In this document: in pieces, positions 37,435 to 50,264 of the stretch | Numbering within the stretch: the first letter of the stretch is position 1 | Layout: each line of letters starts with the position of its first letter | From: Daphnia carinata | Taxonomy: Eukaryota > Arthropoda > Branchiopoda > Diplostraca > Daphniidae | Length of the DNA stretch: 64,000 nucleotides | Assembly: GCF_022539665.2 (NCBI RefSeq) | Contig: NC_081331.1 | Span: forward strand, 11,316,638-11,380,637 | Direction of reading: 5' to 3' | Position numbers and translations under genes: made by a program | The notes under the pieces: model-generated | Seen by the model: only the letters and a program-made list of their open reading frames with translations | Database searches by the model: none | Told to the model about the DNA's origin: nothing

Positions 37435-39955
37435 TTCGTGTGACTACTGCGGTCGGAAGACAAGTAACGAACGATTAAGAACCCACGTACATAAAGATCC
37501 CAGACAGCCGGTGTTGATTTGAGGATTTATATTCCCCATTTTTTTTTCATAGATAATACAAAGCAACAACTTGTTTTTCATCGTCTGTCGTAGTGCTTTG
37601 GTCTAGTAGATTAAGGAATGGGAACGATCAGGTGTCACGCGTTTGATAACCAGGTGGAAATAACATTGCGTCACCCTATAGATTTGACGGGATTATCACA
37701 GTGCCTCAGTCACCTTTTCCCAATTGTATCGATTTATAAGGGTTGTATTAGATGAGTGCATTGCCGTTCGCCTTGTATTTTTACTTTTAGTTTTCTGTAT
37801 AGCAGATGCTTAGATGGAATTTACAACGAGGTCGCGATCACAATTAAGAAGACGCGGAACCCCAAAAACATTTTATTACGAGCAGCATTAAAAAAATTAG
37901 GTCTTTTGGTACTGGTTGAAAGGCCTCTAACAACCTCTTAGCTAAGTTTCCTTGCCTGTCCTGTCGCCATGCTTTGTTCTCTTGATTAACAAAGGATTCA
38001 AAAATCACGTCCAGCAGAGACCCTGCTTTCAGGACAGATCCGCCCAACGATGTACTCGTCGCGGTTCGTTAAGGCGTCTTCACCAGTACGACCTGAAAGA
38101 CGGGGAACACGTTAGTATGAATGCAAATTAAATATAAGCAATTGCAAGGGTAGTTGTAACAGAAAACATAAAATGGGCATTACTTTTATGGTGATTTCCA
38201 TTGTATGAAACTGATTAAGTATTCTTCGAAATAAAGCAATGAGACGTCTTATACTCTACAGAATGTCGACTGATGCTAAAGCCAACAATTCGGCTTGGTT
38301 TTTATACCTGTTCTTTATCCGCCATGCTCCAATTCTCTTTTTCGCGTATGCTAAACATAATCAGAGTGAATGAGGAAGGACAGCATCGTAACCAAGGTGC
38401 TTCAATTACGAATAGCCATACGGCATGAGGAAAATCAATACCAACATCGTGATAATACACCCGTGCACAAGATTTCGCGGGTCTAGCGTAATAGTTTTTT
38501 ATTGTTTCGCCCAAAATTCAAAGAAAAAACCATAATGCTTCATTAGTCTTATACCAGAAAAATAGTAATAATATAATCATAAATGCCGTCTTGGTTCGGG
38601 AAGCAAATTGGTGTTTCACCAACTATAGTAATGCCTAGCATTTGAAATCAATTTCACAGTGTTGTAATAATGTCTTTCGGTTGTATAGTTAACTGATTTT
38701 GTTGTACAAGGATGTTGCAACGAAGCCTTGAGGTAAAAATAAACTAATTACCATTGGTGGCTACTAACTTGGTCCACGAAGGACGTCGTTTAGACTACGA
38801 ATTACCTTTAATTTCGCCGAGCATTTTTGAAAAGCAATCGGTATTGCACACCACATCAAGTTGAGAAAGTTTTCTATTAGCGACGGTAGCTTAATAGTCC
38901 TTGTACATTTGAAATGTAGCTAGCATTTAGAGTGATCATTCAGCATTCACTAGGTAAGTGAATCCGTTGGCTAGTCATTAAGGCCACGCAGATTTCGACT
39001 AGATGTCATTGCGTGAGTTCAATTCGTGTCTTTGCGTCCGCTGAGCACGGCTTGATTGTATGGTACCTACTGGGATTTACTACCTCTTGTTTTGAGGTGT
39101 TCTCAACAAAGCTGGGGTGATAAAAAAAATAATGCGTTCGATTTTTCACGCCTTTCTATAATGTCCGTCAGGTGAAAATCGGGTGTCCATGCAATCATTA
39201 CAATTCGATTGTTGGTGAATAGTTTTGAGTTTCTAAGGATAGTATAATGGTAATAGAGTTTTTTTGTCATTGTTTGACAGAATGCTGCAACAATTCCTAT
39301 TGCTTTCTTTAACCGTACCGATTGTGCTTTCCAAAAACAGGTCATTTTGAACAGTTTTCTAGCACGGCCACTCTTATACCGTCAGTCCGTGACGACTGAA
39401 GTCCGTGATGCTATTTAGCGACAACAACATTTTGAAATAGAAAGCGATTGAGTTAAATGGAGCAAGCCGTGGGATCCACCTTGTTTTATTTTATTTCTCC
39501 TTTTTGAGGATTTTTTCGTGCAGGTTCTCGATGATATCAGTAGCGTTAGCTTGTAAATCCTTATCGAAATCATTACAGTTACGCTGGACTAGTTAGCAGC
39601 GTAGATACGTAACTTTCAAACTAAGTTAGCATGTTTCTTTACCTGCATGCCAGCTGTTTCTAGCTGTTTAGTGCTTCACAGTTCGTTTATTTTTACGCTT
39701 GTTTCTTAGTCATGCTCCAATCGCACTATCGAAACGTTTAAGCAAAACGTAAACAAATCGTGCCAGAATACGCCCGACTATATCTGTTGAAGGTCAACCT
39801 TCCAACATGATACGTATGGTTATTGGTATTTTCCAGGAAAACAACGTGGTAAGAGAGGAATGGTTGAAATAATCTGTCGAATTTAATGGAAGACCAACTT
39901 CTCAGAACATCGAGCAGTTTCCCCAAAACGGGCACAAGCTAAATAGAACAAATGA
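37435..39955. other. Spacer between sphingomyelinase copies A and B
   Basis: About 2.5 kb, much wider than the 305 bp between copies B and C. No recognised gene. A minus-strand frame at 37844-38047 (SLLDVIFESFVNQENKAW within it) looks somewhat protein-like but has no recognised relative. The width could mark a lost copy or an inserted element, but no remnants of the sphingomyelinase motifs were seen. Confidence 0.4.
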
Positions 39956-42287
39956 TCACAATTCTTCATGCGTAAACATTTGTTTTGCAATTTGGGCACA
40001 GCGACTCCGATCAGCGATATCCGTTGTCACGATGAAACAGAGTAATCCTACACGACAGTCGTCGTCGCAACCTTGAGACATTTTTGTATCTGCACCTCTG
40101 TAATAGTTCCTGCATCGTAAGTCGAACAGAAATCGAGTTATTCCTTTGTGTAATTTTATGAAAATTAGTAAGAAACAATGTTATACTTGAAATACTTCTG
40201 GAAAAGAACGTCATCAACCAATATCCGCTGGAAAAATTCATTCATGCTATCTGGGCTTAGGTCAACGAGGTCGTATTCTTTTTTGGCGTGGTAGAGCTCG
40301 AACCAAACAGGATCCTCACTTGGGCCCAACAAATTGGCTGCTGTCAAGTTGATGGCCCAAGTGGTAAAGTCGAGCACGGCCTGTCTCAAACGACGATAGC
40401 AAATTATGCACGTCTAATAATGCAGGTGACATGGAAAATGCCTAACCCAAGTCGAGCCAGGGCGTCTACCATCGATGGTGTACACTCGATACCCAGGATT
40501 GAGGTCCGTAAACGTTGTAAGACTTGGCCCCATAAAAGCCACGTTAGTTGGTCGACTTGTGTTAACAAGATCGTAAAATATTTTGAATTCATCTTTATGA
40601 GTGTGTCCGTAAAACTGAGCGGCTACTGTTGATTCAAATCGATTAATAGTCTTTGAAAATTCTCGACTAAATGTTGACCAACAGTCATTGTTTCCGGGTG
40701 GTATATGACTCACGATATGAACCTACGAACAAGAAGTGAAGTGTAATTTGTGTGATCTTAAAACTATATTAGAGCGGTGTGCAATAACATCACCTTTTCA
40801 CCGGCCTTTTCTGCATTTTGAAGGACCTTGTTTAACCAAACGAGACTGGCGGCAGGATCCTGAAATTTGGATAATGTCCACAAGTTTCCCGTGTAGCAAT
40901 AATTTGTGTTTAACGATACAACACGAAGTCCCGGGTAAATAAGGGTAGTGTAGTAACCTCCATAACGGATGGTTGATGACCCTTCATCCGGAAGCCATTG
41001 AGCCCACTGTCGAGCTGCAACGTCGTACAACCAAGCAGTGTTGATGGCTTCGTCCGTTATATCAGGTGGCGCAAAACTGGAATTCAAATCGAATTTCGTC
41101 ATAAAGATCAAACCGACTGAAGCACTAAAATTCGCCAAAAATTGTGATACGTATCGGTGGGATGAGATTCGTGATTTCCAAGAGTGGCGTATAACGGCGT
41201 TGATGGAAAATAGCGCTGGATCAAGTTCATTAGACGCTCCATAATGTAAATGTTGTCTTCTTTGCTAGTTGACCAAACGTTGTGTGGAACTAAGTCACCC
41301 GTCCATATGATATAAGCAGAATCCTTCAAAGAAAAAATAACGATTACTATATTTCCCGCAAAGTTACACGCCCTTATCCATCGTGACGTATACCGCATGC
41401 TTTTCTGCCATATGAGCTATGGCTTTTTCTATGAAATACCAAGGTAAATCGCATGTTCGGTAATCTCCCCAATAGCCAGCAGCGTCTGTAGCTTTGTCGA
41501 CGTCTCCTGAATCAGCTCGACAACACAGAAAATCTTCACATGCCGCGTTCGATCCAGCATGATATTCTGGGTCCCAATGGAGATCAGCTACATGGAGCAC
41601 TTTCATTGTAGGAGATCCTAACTGAATACCAGAATAATATAATAAGTTAACAATTTTGTTTGCAATGTAGTTTTGATATGCATGGGGAAGTATGGTCATA
41701 CCGATGGTGGGACAAACTGAGTTACAAGTGGTTTATCTACAGAACTAGATGCAATCTTCCAGTTTATGTTGTTGGGATCTGACAGAGAACAATTGTCAGC
41801 TTGTAGGTAAATCCCACATATATTGCCCTGAATCACCAGTGAATTGGTATACATGTACCTTATGGTTGGCTATTCATAAAGCATTCATTAGTCAGTTTAA
41901 GTGTTTTTATGGATCATTGTCTAACATGAAATGGATGTAAAAAATCACCATTATGATTGAGGCAGTTCCATTGCAAACTTTGAAATTAAAAATGTTGAGA
42001 GCTTCACACCTCTGTCCAATAAGAAAAGAAATCTCTCTGTCACTCATGCCATTCTTCAGCCAATCAGTAACTTCTTCCACTAGCTGATTGCAAAGAGCAC
42101 ACTTGCTTTCAGATGGCCATTGCGCTGCTGGTACGTCTGCGGAAGTAAATTTCCAAAACGCAATGTGTCACTTTTAAGAAACGTGAACTTACTTTAGTAA
42201 TTGTATACTTGAGAGAGCGGAAAAATCCAATAAACATATAAGATAAAGAAAAATAAAGAGTAACTGGATCTTGCTTACAAACGACAT
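39956..42287 (-). CDS. Acid sphingomyelinase-like phosphodiesterase, copy B
   Basis: Nine exons (42287-42209, 42136-41949, 41869-41702, 41621-41394, 41323-41151, 41076-40794, 40722-40447, 40380-40187, 40109-39956), about 580 residues. Exons 3 to 9 have the same lengths as in copy A. A strong signal peptide (IQLLFIFLYLICLLDFSAL) leads to a saposin-B domain (CALCNQLVEEVTDW). The catalytic motifs are DLHWDPEY, GDLVPHNVW, GNHESHPTD, HIVSHIPPG and GHTHKDE; metal ligands are kept. The exon 1 donor is taken at GTATAC, because the nearby GTAAGT breaks the frame of exon 2. This is the most diverged copy, for example SLNTNYCYTGNLWT where A and C have SMNMNYCY. Confidence 0.93.
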
Positions 42288-42592
42288 TCTATATCTTGTC
42301 TCAAAATGGGAGGAATCACTCAGAAGCGAAAAGATCCTTCAGACTGCCTCGTAGCGTTAGCACCAGTGCGACAGTTATCCAACTTGTTTACAAAAAGTTG
42401 CAAACGTTGGAGAAGGCTAACTATTCCGCCCTCTATCGATAGAACTGTACAGTGGGAATACATTCCCCGAAAGGAAGTTTGAAACGAATAAATGCGACTA
42501 CCTAGCGATGCAGAATTGTAGTTGTATTAGTACTGAGGCGTGTCAGCCAGTTAAAAAACGGTGCAACAGAACGAAAAACGGTAGTTCGTCAT

Positions 42593-44889
42593 TTAAAAGT
42601 CGGGATGCTGGCTTAAAATTTGACGGATATTTTGGCAACGGCTTTGATCCAACGGATCAGTTGTGATGATAAAGCATAGAAGCTTGGTGCGGCAGTCAAT
42701 GTCACAGCCCTTTTCCAATCTTTCTTCTGACTTTTTGTAATAGTGCCTTAAATAACAAAGCACAAATGAAGAAAGGTTTACAAATATACTATATCCTTAT
42801 AGTCACATCCACTTACTCAAAGTACATCTGGAAGACAGTGTCGTCAGTCACGAGTTGTTGATAGAATGCATCCATCGATCTCGGACTCAAATCGGCCACG
42901 GCATAATCACGTTTCGCTTGGTATAATTCAAACCAGACGGGGTCGATAGAAGGATCTTGGTTAGCAACTGTCAAATTCATGATCCAAGAACTGTGATCCA
43001 GCACAGCCTGTATTAGCAAAAGAAATTGGGATAAAATCATTAGCAACCTACATTGGTACCACAACTAACCCAAGTGGATCCAGTCCTTTGCCCATCGACT
43101 GTGTAAATTCGGTAACCAGGATTGTCAGAAGAGGTTGTCAAACTTGGGGCGACGAAAGCAACATTTATTGGCCGATTCACCTCTTCAAGATCGTAGAAGA
43201 TCTTGTACTCATCTTTGTGAGTGTGACCGTAAAACTGGGCGGCTACCGTCGATTCGAATCTGTTGATGATCTTGGCGAATTCTCGGCTAAAGATGGTCCA
43301 GCAATCAAGATTTCCTGGAGGAATGTGGCTGAGGATATGGACCTAATTTGAAAACATTTTTATTTGCTTTATGCTTTAGCGTCTGCGATCTATTTTACCT
43401 TTTCTCCAGCTAATTCAGCGTCCTCAAGAACTTGACTAAGCCAAGTAAGGATTGATGCGGGATCTTGAGACTTGTAATACGTCCAGTAGTTGAAAATGTA
43501 GCAGTAATTCATATTCATGGAGACGATGCGAAGTCCTGGCTGAACCAAGGCCGTGTAATATCCACCATAACGGACACTTGATGAGGCGTCAGCTGGAAGC
43601 CATCGAGCCCATTGTCGGTCTGCTTCATCGTAAAGCCAAGCAGTATTGAACTCCACGTCAGTAATTTCTGGTGGAGCAAAACTACAAATAAGGATGAACG
43701 AATACGTTGAAGCACAAATTTTGTATATAATTCATTTACGTGTTAACCGGATGAGACTCGTGGTTGCCTAAAGTTGGATAGACAGGTACGTTAGGGAAGT
43801 ATTGCTGGATCAGGGTCATCAAACGATCAATAATCATCAGATTTTCATCTTTGTCGGTGGACCACGTATCATGAGGCGTCAAATCTCCCGTCCAAATAAT
43901 GTAAGCTGTATCCTGCAAAATTATGTCATTGTGCTCATTTGTGTGTGTGAATACAATTGAGTATAATGGGGTAACATACCGGGTGCTGTTGAGCCATGTG
44001 TGACACTGCATTTTCTACCGTCCTCCAGGGTAAATCACAACCTCGACGATCACCCCAATATCCTGCTGCATCTGTAGCGTTAACAACTTCTCCGGAAGAT
44101 GCTCGACAACATAGCGGGTCGCCACATGCGGCATTGGATCCTTCGAGGTACTCCGGATCCCAGTGAATGTCGGACAAATGCAGAACTTTCAGAATAGGGG
44201 AGCCGGCCTTCACAAACATACAATCGTGTTAATTTCCTTATTAATTGCTTATCGGATTAAAATGTTAGTAGTGGGGTAATTTTAAATACCGGAGGCAAAG
44301 CTGGTTCTGTAACAGGCGGTTTCGGAACCGAGCTGGGTGCAACTGACCACTCTAGTACTCCTGGATCAGAAAAACCGCAGTTTTCGGTCTGCAACAACAT
44401 GCCGCAAATGTTTCCTTGAATTACTCCCAATGAATAGATGTATCTGATAGTTGGCTAAATAGGACACGAAAAAATTTTAAAAATAAAAACATTGGGTTCA
44501 TAAGAGTGGTGTGGTAAAGTTTAAAAGGAAAACCATGGCAATAGCAGCGGTCCCGTTGCAAACTTTGAAATTGTACAAGTTAAGGGTTTCGCATCTCTGG
44601 CCGATTCCTGCAGAAATCTCGTCATCAGTCTGTCCACTCTCAAATCCCAAGAATATATCGGAGATAATGGAATTGCAAAGGGCACAGTTAATTAGTCCTT
44701 TTCCTGCTGTGGATTCGACATGCCAATATTCTACAGGCACACCTGATAACGAACAAGGAACCAATGGTTGTTGAAATAAACAAAAATTGTTAAATATACG
44801 TTAGAATTTCTACACACAAATGTTAAAGTAAACCGATTACCTAGAAATCCTGGCAAACAAATTACAAGACTAAAGAGAAGGGAACGCAT
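42593..44889 (-). CDS. Acid sphingomyelinase-like phosphodiesterase, copy C
   Basis: Nine exons (44889-44841, 44742-44534, 44454-44290, 44207-43980, 43912-43740, 43681-43399, 43342-43070, 43007-42817, 42746-42593), about 574 residues. Signal peptide MRSLLFSLVICLPGFLG, saposin-B domain (INCALCNSIISDIF), then DIHWDPEY, GDLTPHDTW, GNHESHPVN, HILSHIPPG and GHTHKDE. Ends SQHPDF. The second-exon donor (GTTTTC) is weak but lies at the same codon as in copy B. Copy B starts only 305 bp downstream of its stop. An extra signal-peptide exon, phase-compatible with exon 2, lies 650-710 bp upstream. Confidence 0.93.
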
Positions 44890-46046
44890 TTTTATTTTTC
44901 AATATCGATTGTTCTCAACTTCTATAGCTTCGGGACCAGTGCAGACTGTCTGAATTTTACACTTCAGGATTAGGGTTAAATACATAGTCAACTGTTCGGC
45001 AGTAAGGATAAGGCCAAGTATTATTGTTGACTATTTGTGAACGATAACGGATAAAACAAAAAGTCTGTATCCTTTATGCCGTGTGATCCATATCACTATT
45101 CAGCATGGATAAGTACAACGTACAGTTAACGGACTAATAAATTGACAGTAAAATAAATATTTCAGAATGCCAAAGATTCTTATCCCGTAAAGTTTTTTCA
45201 CCGATGTGTCAAGCGACTCGCCGTCATATTGTGTAGCCATTGTCATGGCCTACATTCCTTAAGATTTTAGCCAAACATTTTTTTTTTTGCTAAATTTTGG
45301 CGCCCCCCACCCCTCCCCCTCAGCTCAGCCGAGAACATTTCAATCACAAATGGCTGATTGTCTAAATGGCAAAGCTTATACTGTCAATTCACGAAACGCA
45401 GTTTTACAAATACATTTACTCTTCCAACTCAGTATTCGGTTTGTAGACCAAGAAATGGTAACATTTGTATGGTTGCATAACCCCATAAAAAAACCAAAAC
45501 AAATAATGAATATATATTTATATTTTTTACTAGGTACCTTACCTACGGCTACGGCTAGGAGCAGAAGACAGTGCCTCAACATTAAAGCAGCCATTTTCTG
45601 TCAAAATATGGAAATCGAAGTTAAATTTAGCTAAAAAGCACATTTTTGCTTGAATTTTGTTGTCTTAAACTGCATGAAGACAACAAAGTGTAAAATTTCC
45701 TGCTAGAGAAATTTTTAAGCATATTATTTAAGAAGTGATGTAAATTCTTGTCTTATTATTAAGGACACAGATCCAGTTTTTCTCACCAAGTACTACAATT
45801 CAAAATTGAGGTACAGCCTTTATTTTAGCAATACTTTTTATGTTTTGTAAAACATTTTAATTGCTATGCAAAATTTTTTAATCAAACAAGACAGTCCTTG
45901 TTTTAATTTGGCTAACAATTTCCATTGTTCCTATAACAAACCACGTCATTAACTGTATTCACGCATCCTTTTCATGGATGTGAAACATATCACAACAAAA
46001 TACTATGATCATTTCTATTGTTACCTTTGCATTTACAGAAACCAAT
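44890..46046. other. Spacer between sphingomyelinase C and INPP5F
   Basis: AT-rich divergent intergenic region. Apart from the orphan exon at 45543-45594 no gene is recognised. It must hold promoters for the sphingomyelinase C gene (-) and INPP5F (+). Confidence 0.45.
45543..45594 (-). CDS. Orphan signal-peptide exon upstream of copy C
   Basis: An ATG at 45594 starts MAALMLRHCLLLLAVAV, an ideal signal peptide core, and is followed by a strong donor (G then GTAAGG) that leaves phase 1. That is the phase of every first exon in the three sphingomyelinase genes. No second exon of its own follows before copy C. It could be an alternative first exon for copy C, driven by its own promoter, or the remnant of a lost fourth copy. 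Confidence 0.45.
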
Positions 46047-49000
46047 ATGGAACTTTTTAGGACTGCAGATTACTATATCTTCCGGCAAGGGGAACACAGT
46101 CTCTGGTGCAGCAGGAAAACTGGAATTTTAGAGCCCAGAACAGGTAACCATTTCATATTTCATTTTTTAATCATTTTATATTTACAGATTTATATTTTAC
46201 AACTTTTTCTGAAATATGTTGTAGCCTGGGATTTGACAAAAGCTGAAGATCCTCATTGTATGGGTCTTATCCATGGTATTGTCGGAAAACTGAATCCATT
46301 TCCTGGTAAAAAAAGAAATAATAATAATAGTAATGAGATAGTTGTAATAAAGAATTAAATTAGTCATAAATTTTTGTACTTTATTTTTAGCATTCTTAGG
46401 TAGTAATACATATTCTTCTATTGTCTATTTCAGACACAGACCCTCAGCTGCTAATTATAGAAAGCTGCAGTCTTGTTGGCTATGTTTGGAAAAATCAGCC
46501 CATATTCAAAATCAACAAAATTGGCCTCCTTTCTCTGGGTCAACAAGAAGCCGAAATTACAACACATCCATGTTCGAAACATAGCAATTCCGTTGCTTTC
46601 AATCAGAGGCCGGACGATAGTGGAAGTAAACCTTCGTCTAGTTCCAGACAACAGGAAGCATTTGCAAAGACCTGGGGTTCAATAAAATCTGCAACCAAAT
46701 CGCTCAAGAGTACAACTGTGCAGGCAGCCCATAAAATTGGAATCGATGGAAGGGAAGGGGATCGTGGTGCAAGAAGAATTTGGGATGAAATAGAGAAGAT
46801 GTTCACACATGCAGATTCCTTTTACTTTTCTCGACAGTCGACCTAACCAATTCTGTCCCAGTTTTGGGTGAGCGCTACAATTCTCCCACGGTTTGTTGGC
46901 GATCAGCAAACAGTCGTTTCTTTTGGAATGAGTTCCTACTCAAAGAACTAATCGAACTTGAGGTAAAATGCAATTTTTCAATTACAACTCTTTGTAGAGT
47001 TTTAATTACTTCCGAAAAAGACTGTAAATAGAATTTAACTACCATTGATTGATTTAATGATGTTACGTATAAAAATTTTTCGTTACCTCGTGTAGGATCC
47101 AAAAGCTGACCCCTGGATCGTCCCTGTCCTTCATGGCTACATTCATGTAGATACCGTTCCTGTCGTGCTTGATGGCGCAACGAATTTCAATAAGCCTCTA
47201 ATTTTGCTGCTCATTTCACGCCGCTCGCGCTACCGAGCTGGTACCCGATACAAACGTCGTGGGGTAGATGAAAATGGTTATGTTGCCAACTATGTAGAAA
47301 CAGAGCAGTGTCTCATATTCGGAGATCATATTTTGTCCTTTGTTCAAGTACGGGGATCTGTTCCAGTATTTTGGTCCCAGCCGGGGTTCAAATATCGTCC
47401 ACCTCCCCAGATCGATAGAGGTATAAATTATTCTTTCTTCTGTCAGCTGTTAATGACCTATGACATTATCGCTTACGATGTTCCGTTCTTCTTTGTAGAT
47501 GTGGAAGACACTCGGCTTGCTTTTAAGCGTCATTTCGAGCGAGAATTACTTCTCTATGGAAATCAGTGCATAGTCAATCTAGTCGAGCAAAGTGGAAAAG
47601 AGAAGATAATAGGGGATGCTTTCACGGAGCAAATAATTCATGCGAATGAGGCAAGAATCACCTACGTAACTTTCGACTTCCATGAGCATTGGTGGGATAT
47701 ACTTTTCTCCATGATCTTCTAACTTTTAATTGGAAATTTATATATATTTTCTTTAGCCGCGGGATGCGATTTGAAAATGTTGGACGTCTATTAAATGGGT
47801 TGGAAGACGTACTTCAGGAGATGAAATATACGTGGATTGATTCGCATGGTGTCATTTGTCGACAACAATCGACTTTCCGGATAAATTGTATGGACTGCTT
47901 GGATCGAACTAACGTTTGCCAGGTATGTGCATGTCTAAGTTTTTTGTATTTTAAATTATTAGATTTAACTCTTCTTTCGCAGACTGCATTTGGAAAGGTC
48001 GTCTTGGAATGCCAATTAAGCAAATTAGGTATTCTTCCACCCGAAGGCACATTCTGGCCAGCGCTCAAAACAGCCTTCAACACCATGTGGGCAAATAATG
48101 GAGATGTCCTCAGTCGACAATACGCCGGAACGAATGCTCTCAAGGTTTCAATGAAAATAATAAAATCATCCAAAGATCGGAAGTCCTAATTTTTCACCTA
48201 ATTGTAGGGCGATTTTACACGCACCGGAGAAAGAAGGTTCGCCGGAATGATGAAAGACGGAATGAATTCGGCTAATCGGTAAAATTTTGGACAATTTAAC
48301 TTGCTATAAAGATTTGCAACTCATCCAAATATCTTTGAATTAGTTATTATCTCAATCGCTTCAAGGATACGCTAAAACAGACAGCTATTGATCTTGTGCT
48401 TGGAAACATCCAGCCAGAAGATGCTATGAACATTCTTTGTGGTCAGAATAACGCCATGGAAGATGATGAAGAAATCGTTTTGCAGACGGCTGACAGAGTT
48501 CGTCAGGTCATCGAGGATTGTCGTAAGCAGTTTATTAGCCCTGATGAAATAATAGTAGGGTCTTGGGGATTGGTTGATGCGCATCCCGTAACCGGTGACC
48601 CAACACAAGTTGACATGGATGCTATTGTCATTTTGTCACGAGAACATCTTTACGTGGTTTCGTAAGTGTTTAAAGTTATATTACTTGTTTGAATTATCGC
48701 AATTTAATCCTTTGGTTATTTGTAGTTACGATGATGACGCCGATCATGTCAGAGCGTGTAAAATATATGCGCTTGCTGAACTGATGAAGCTTGAAGTAGG
48801 ATCTGAAGGGAAAACGAACTTATTATCGAATGCTAGTGTGAATTTTCTTAAGTCACCTAAGCGTGAGGCAGCCGCACCACCAACCTTCTTCATGCGTATA
48901 CACATACGAAATTCATCGGACGAAGCAGAAATTTTGCAATTTCGTTCGACGAGACTAAGATTTTTCAATAACATGGCTGTTCCGATTTGCAAAACCGAGG

Positions 49001-50264
49001 ATATGAACGGTATAACAAAATCTTTTTGCATTTGTAGCCCACTTCTTGTACTATTGCTCCTCATACAGAATCGTTAAAGGCGATTGCTGAAACCATTCAC
49101 GTTACGATGGATATTACCGGATTAACGATTCCTTACACAGTTGGCACTTTGGAAAAGCTGTCATTGAAAAACAATATGAAAATCGGATACATGGAAGTGC
49201 CACGTTGGCATGGTTTCCCACGAAACGCATCGGAAGGGCAGTTATCTGCTCTAAAGCAAGCTGGTAATTTGTATGAAAATTAGAATTCGTTATTGTCTAA
49301 TACTAATTTTACCAATTTGTTAAATGCAGGCAATAAAGCATTATCCAGCGTTACTTCACATTTCTCGCGTCTGAAACCGCCTGTTATACCACGCAATTTA
49401 GGCCGTTCAGCGAGCAAGAAGAAAGAAGTCTCCGACCAAATAACAGACCCATCAGCGATTGGGACCCTCGAAGCAGAAATGAGAATACGTTCTAGCTCTT
49501 CTAGTTTAAACGATCTCACATCGTTTTCGTTAATCAAAGACGTCTTGCACCTACCGTCAGTTGGTGTCCTTTTCCTGACTAGCAATGAAATTCGGGTGGA
49601 GCTTGCCGATCCTGTGCCTGAAGACACGAACACGCACGAAAAACCTTCTCTACCAAAAGTCTTGCTCCGTTGTGTCAGTGCCGGTCAATTTGACAGTCGC
49701 TGTCTGCTAAAAGGAAGGCGAAATGGAGAAAGTAGCCAGCTGAATAGATTAGGTGAAAATGTTCGCTTGACAGTGACACCAGAAATTCAGATCATTGCAA
49801 CAGATGGAAAAGAAGGCGGCGAACATAGCAACACCATATCTGTTCAGCGTTCGAGACACTTCTCGCACTCCTCCGATCGCCTTGAATTGGGCGTAGCAGT
49901 GGAAGATTCCACTTTACTTAGAGCCTCATCTGAGACTAGCTTAGGCAATAGTGCAGCTCCTACGGAAATGAAAAGTTCCCATTCAAACTATGAAGGCTTG
50001 CTTCCAATCGGGACCACCGTTTTAACATCGTTTAAAATTCCGACGTCACAGGGGAAGTTCAATGTTGGTATGCTAACATCGCCTACAAGCGTTAAGGGAA
50101 ATCCGTTAGTAATGCTGGCTAAAGGTGTACAGAATCTAGGCGCTAATTTGGATCCTAGAAAAATGCTTGACTCTAGGAAAGATACGTTGATCTGCAAAGA
50201 GAATGTATTAGAAGATATAACGAAGCAGAAGTTCTGCACAAATACTAGAATTATTCATCTTTAA
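46047..50264 (+). CDS. INPP5F: INPP5F/Sac2 phosphoinositide 4-phosphatase, with frameshift
   Basis: Sac2 removes phosphate from PI4P on endosomes and acts with OCRL and Rab5. Twelve exons: 46047-46143, 46225-46305, 46434-46962, 47096-47420, 47499-47691, 47757-47922, 47983-48144, 48208-48278, 48344-48661, 48726-49009, 49069-49263, 49330-50264; about 1118 residues. Landmarks: MELFRTADYYIFRQGE, ISRRSRYRAGTRYKRRG, VANYVETEQ, GSVPVFWSQPGFKY, TFDFHEHCRGMRFENV, the catalytic CX5R loop CMDCLDRTN, MWANNGDVLSRQYAGT, then the hSac2 domain and a Ser-rich tail ending TRIIHL. In exon 3, after HADSFYFS near 46828-46834, one base is missing: the frame runs to a stop, while the next frame continues TVDLTNSV as in relatives. 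Exon phases agree with a one-base loss. Confidence 0.93.

Noticed and set aside
42193-42208. GTAAGT at 42192 as the exon 1 donor of sphingomyelinase copy B
   Set aside because: It leaves phase 2 and puts exon 2 out of frame; the GTATAC site 16 bases earlier gives phase 1, as in copies A and C.
49010-49038. A 28-bp intron or a further frameshift in INPP5F
   Set aside because: The acceptor at TTTGTAG gives an intron too short and the wrong frame. Using the later CATACAG at 49068 gives a 59-bp intron and the conserved continuation ESLKAIAET.
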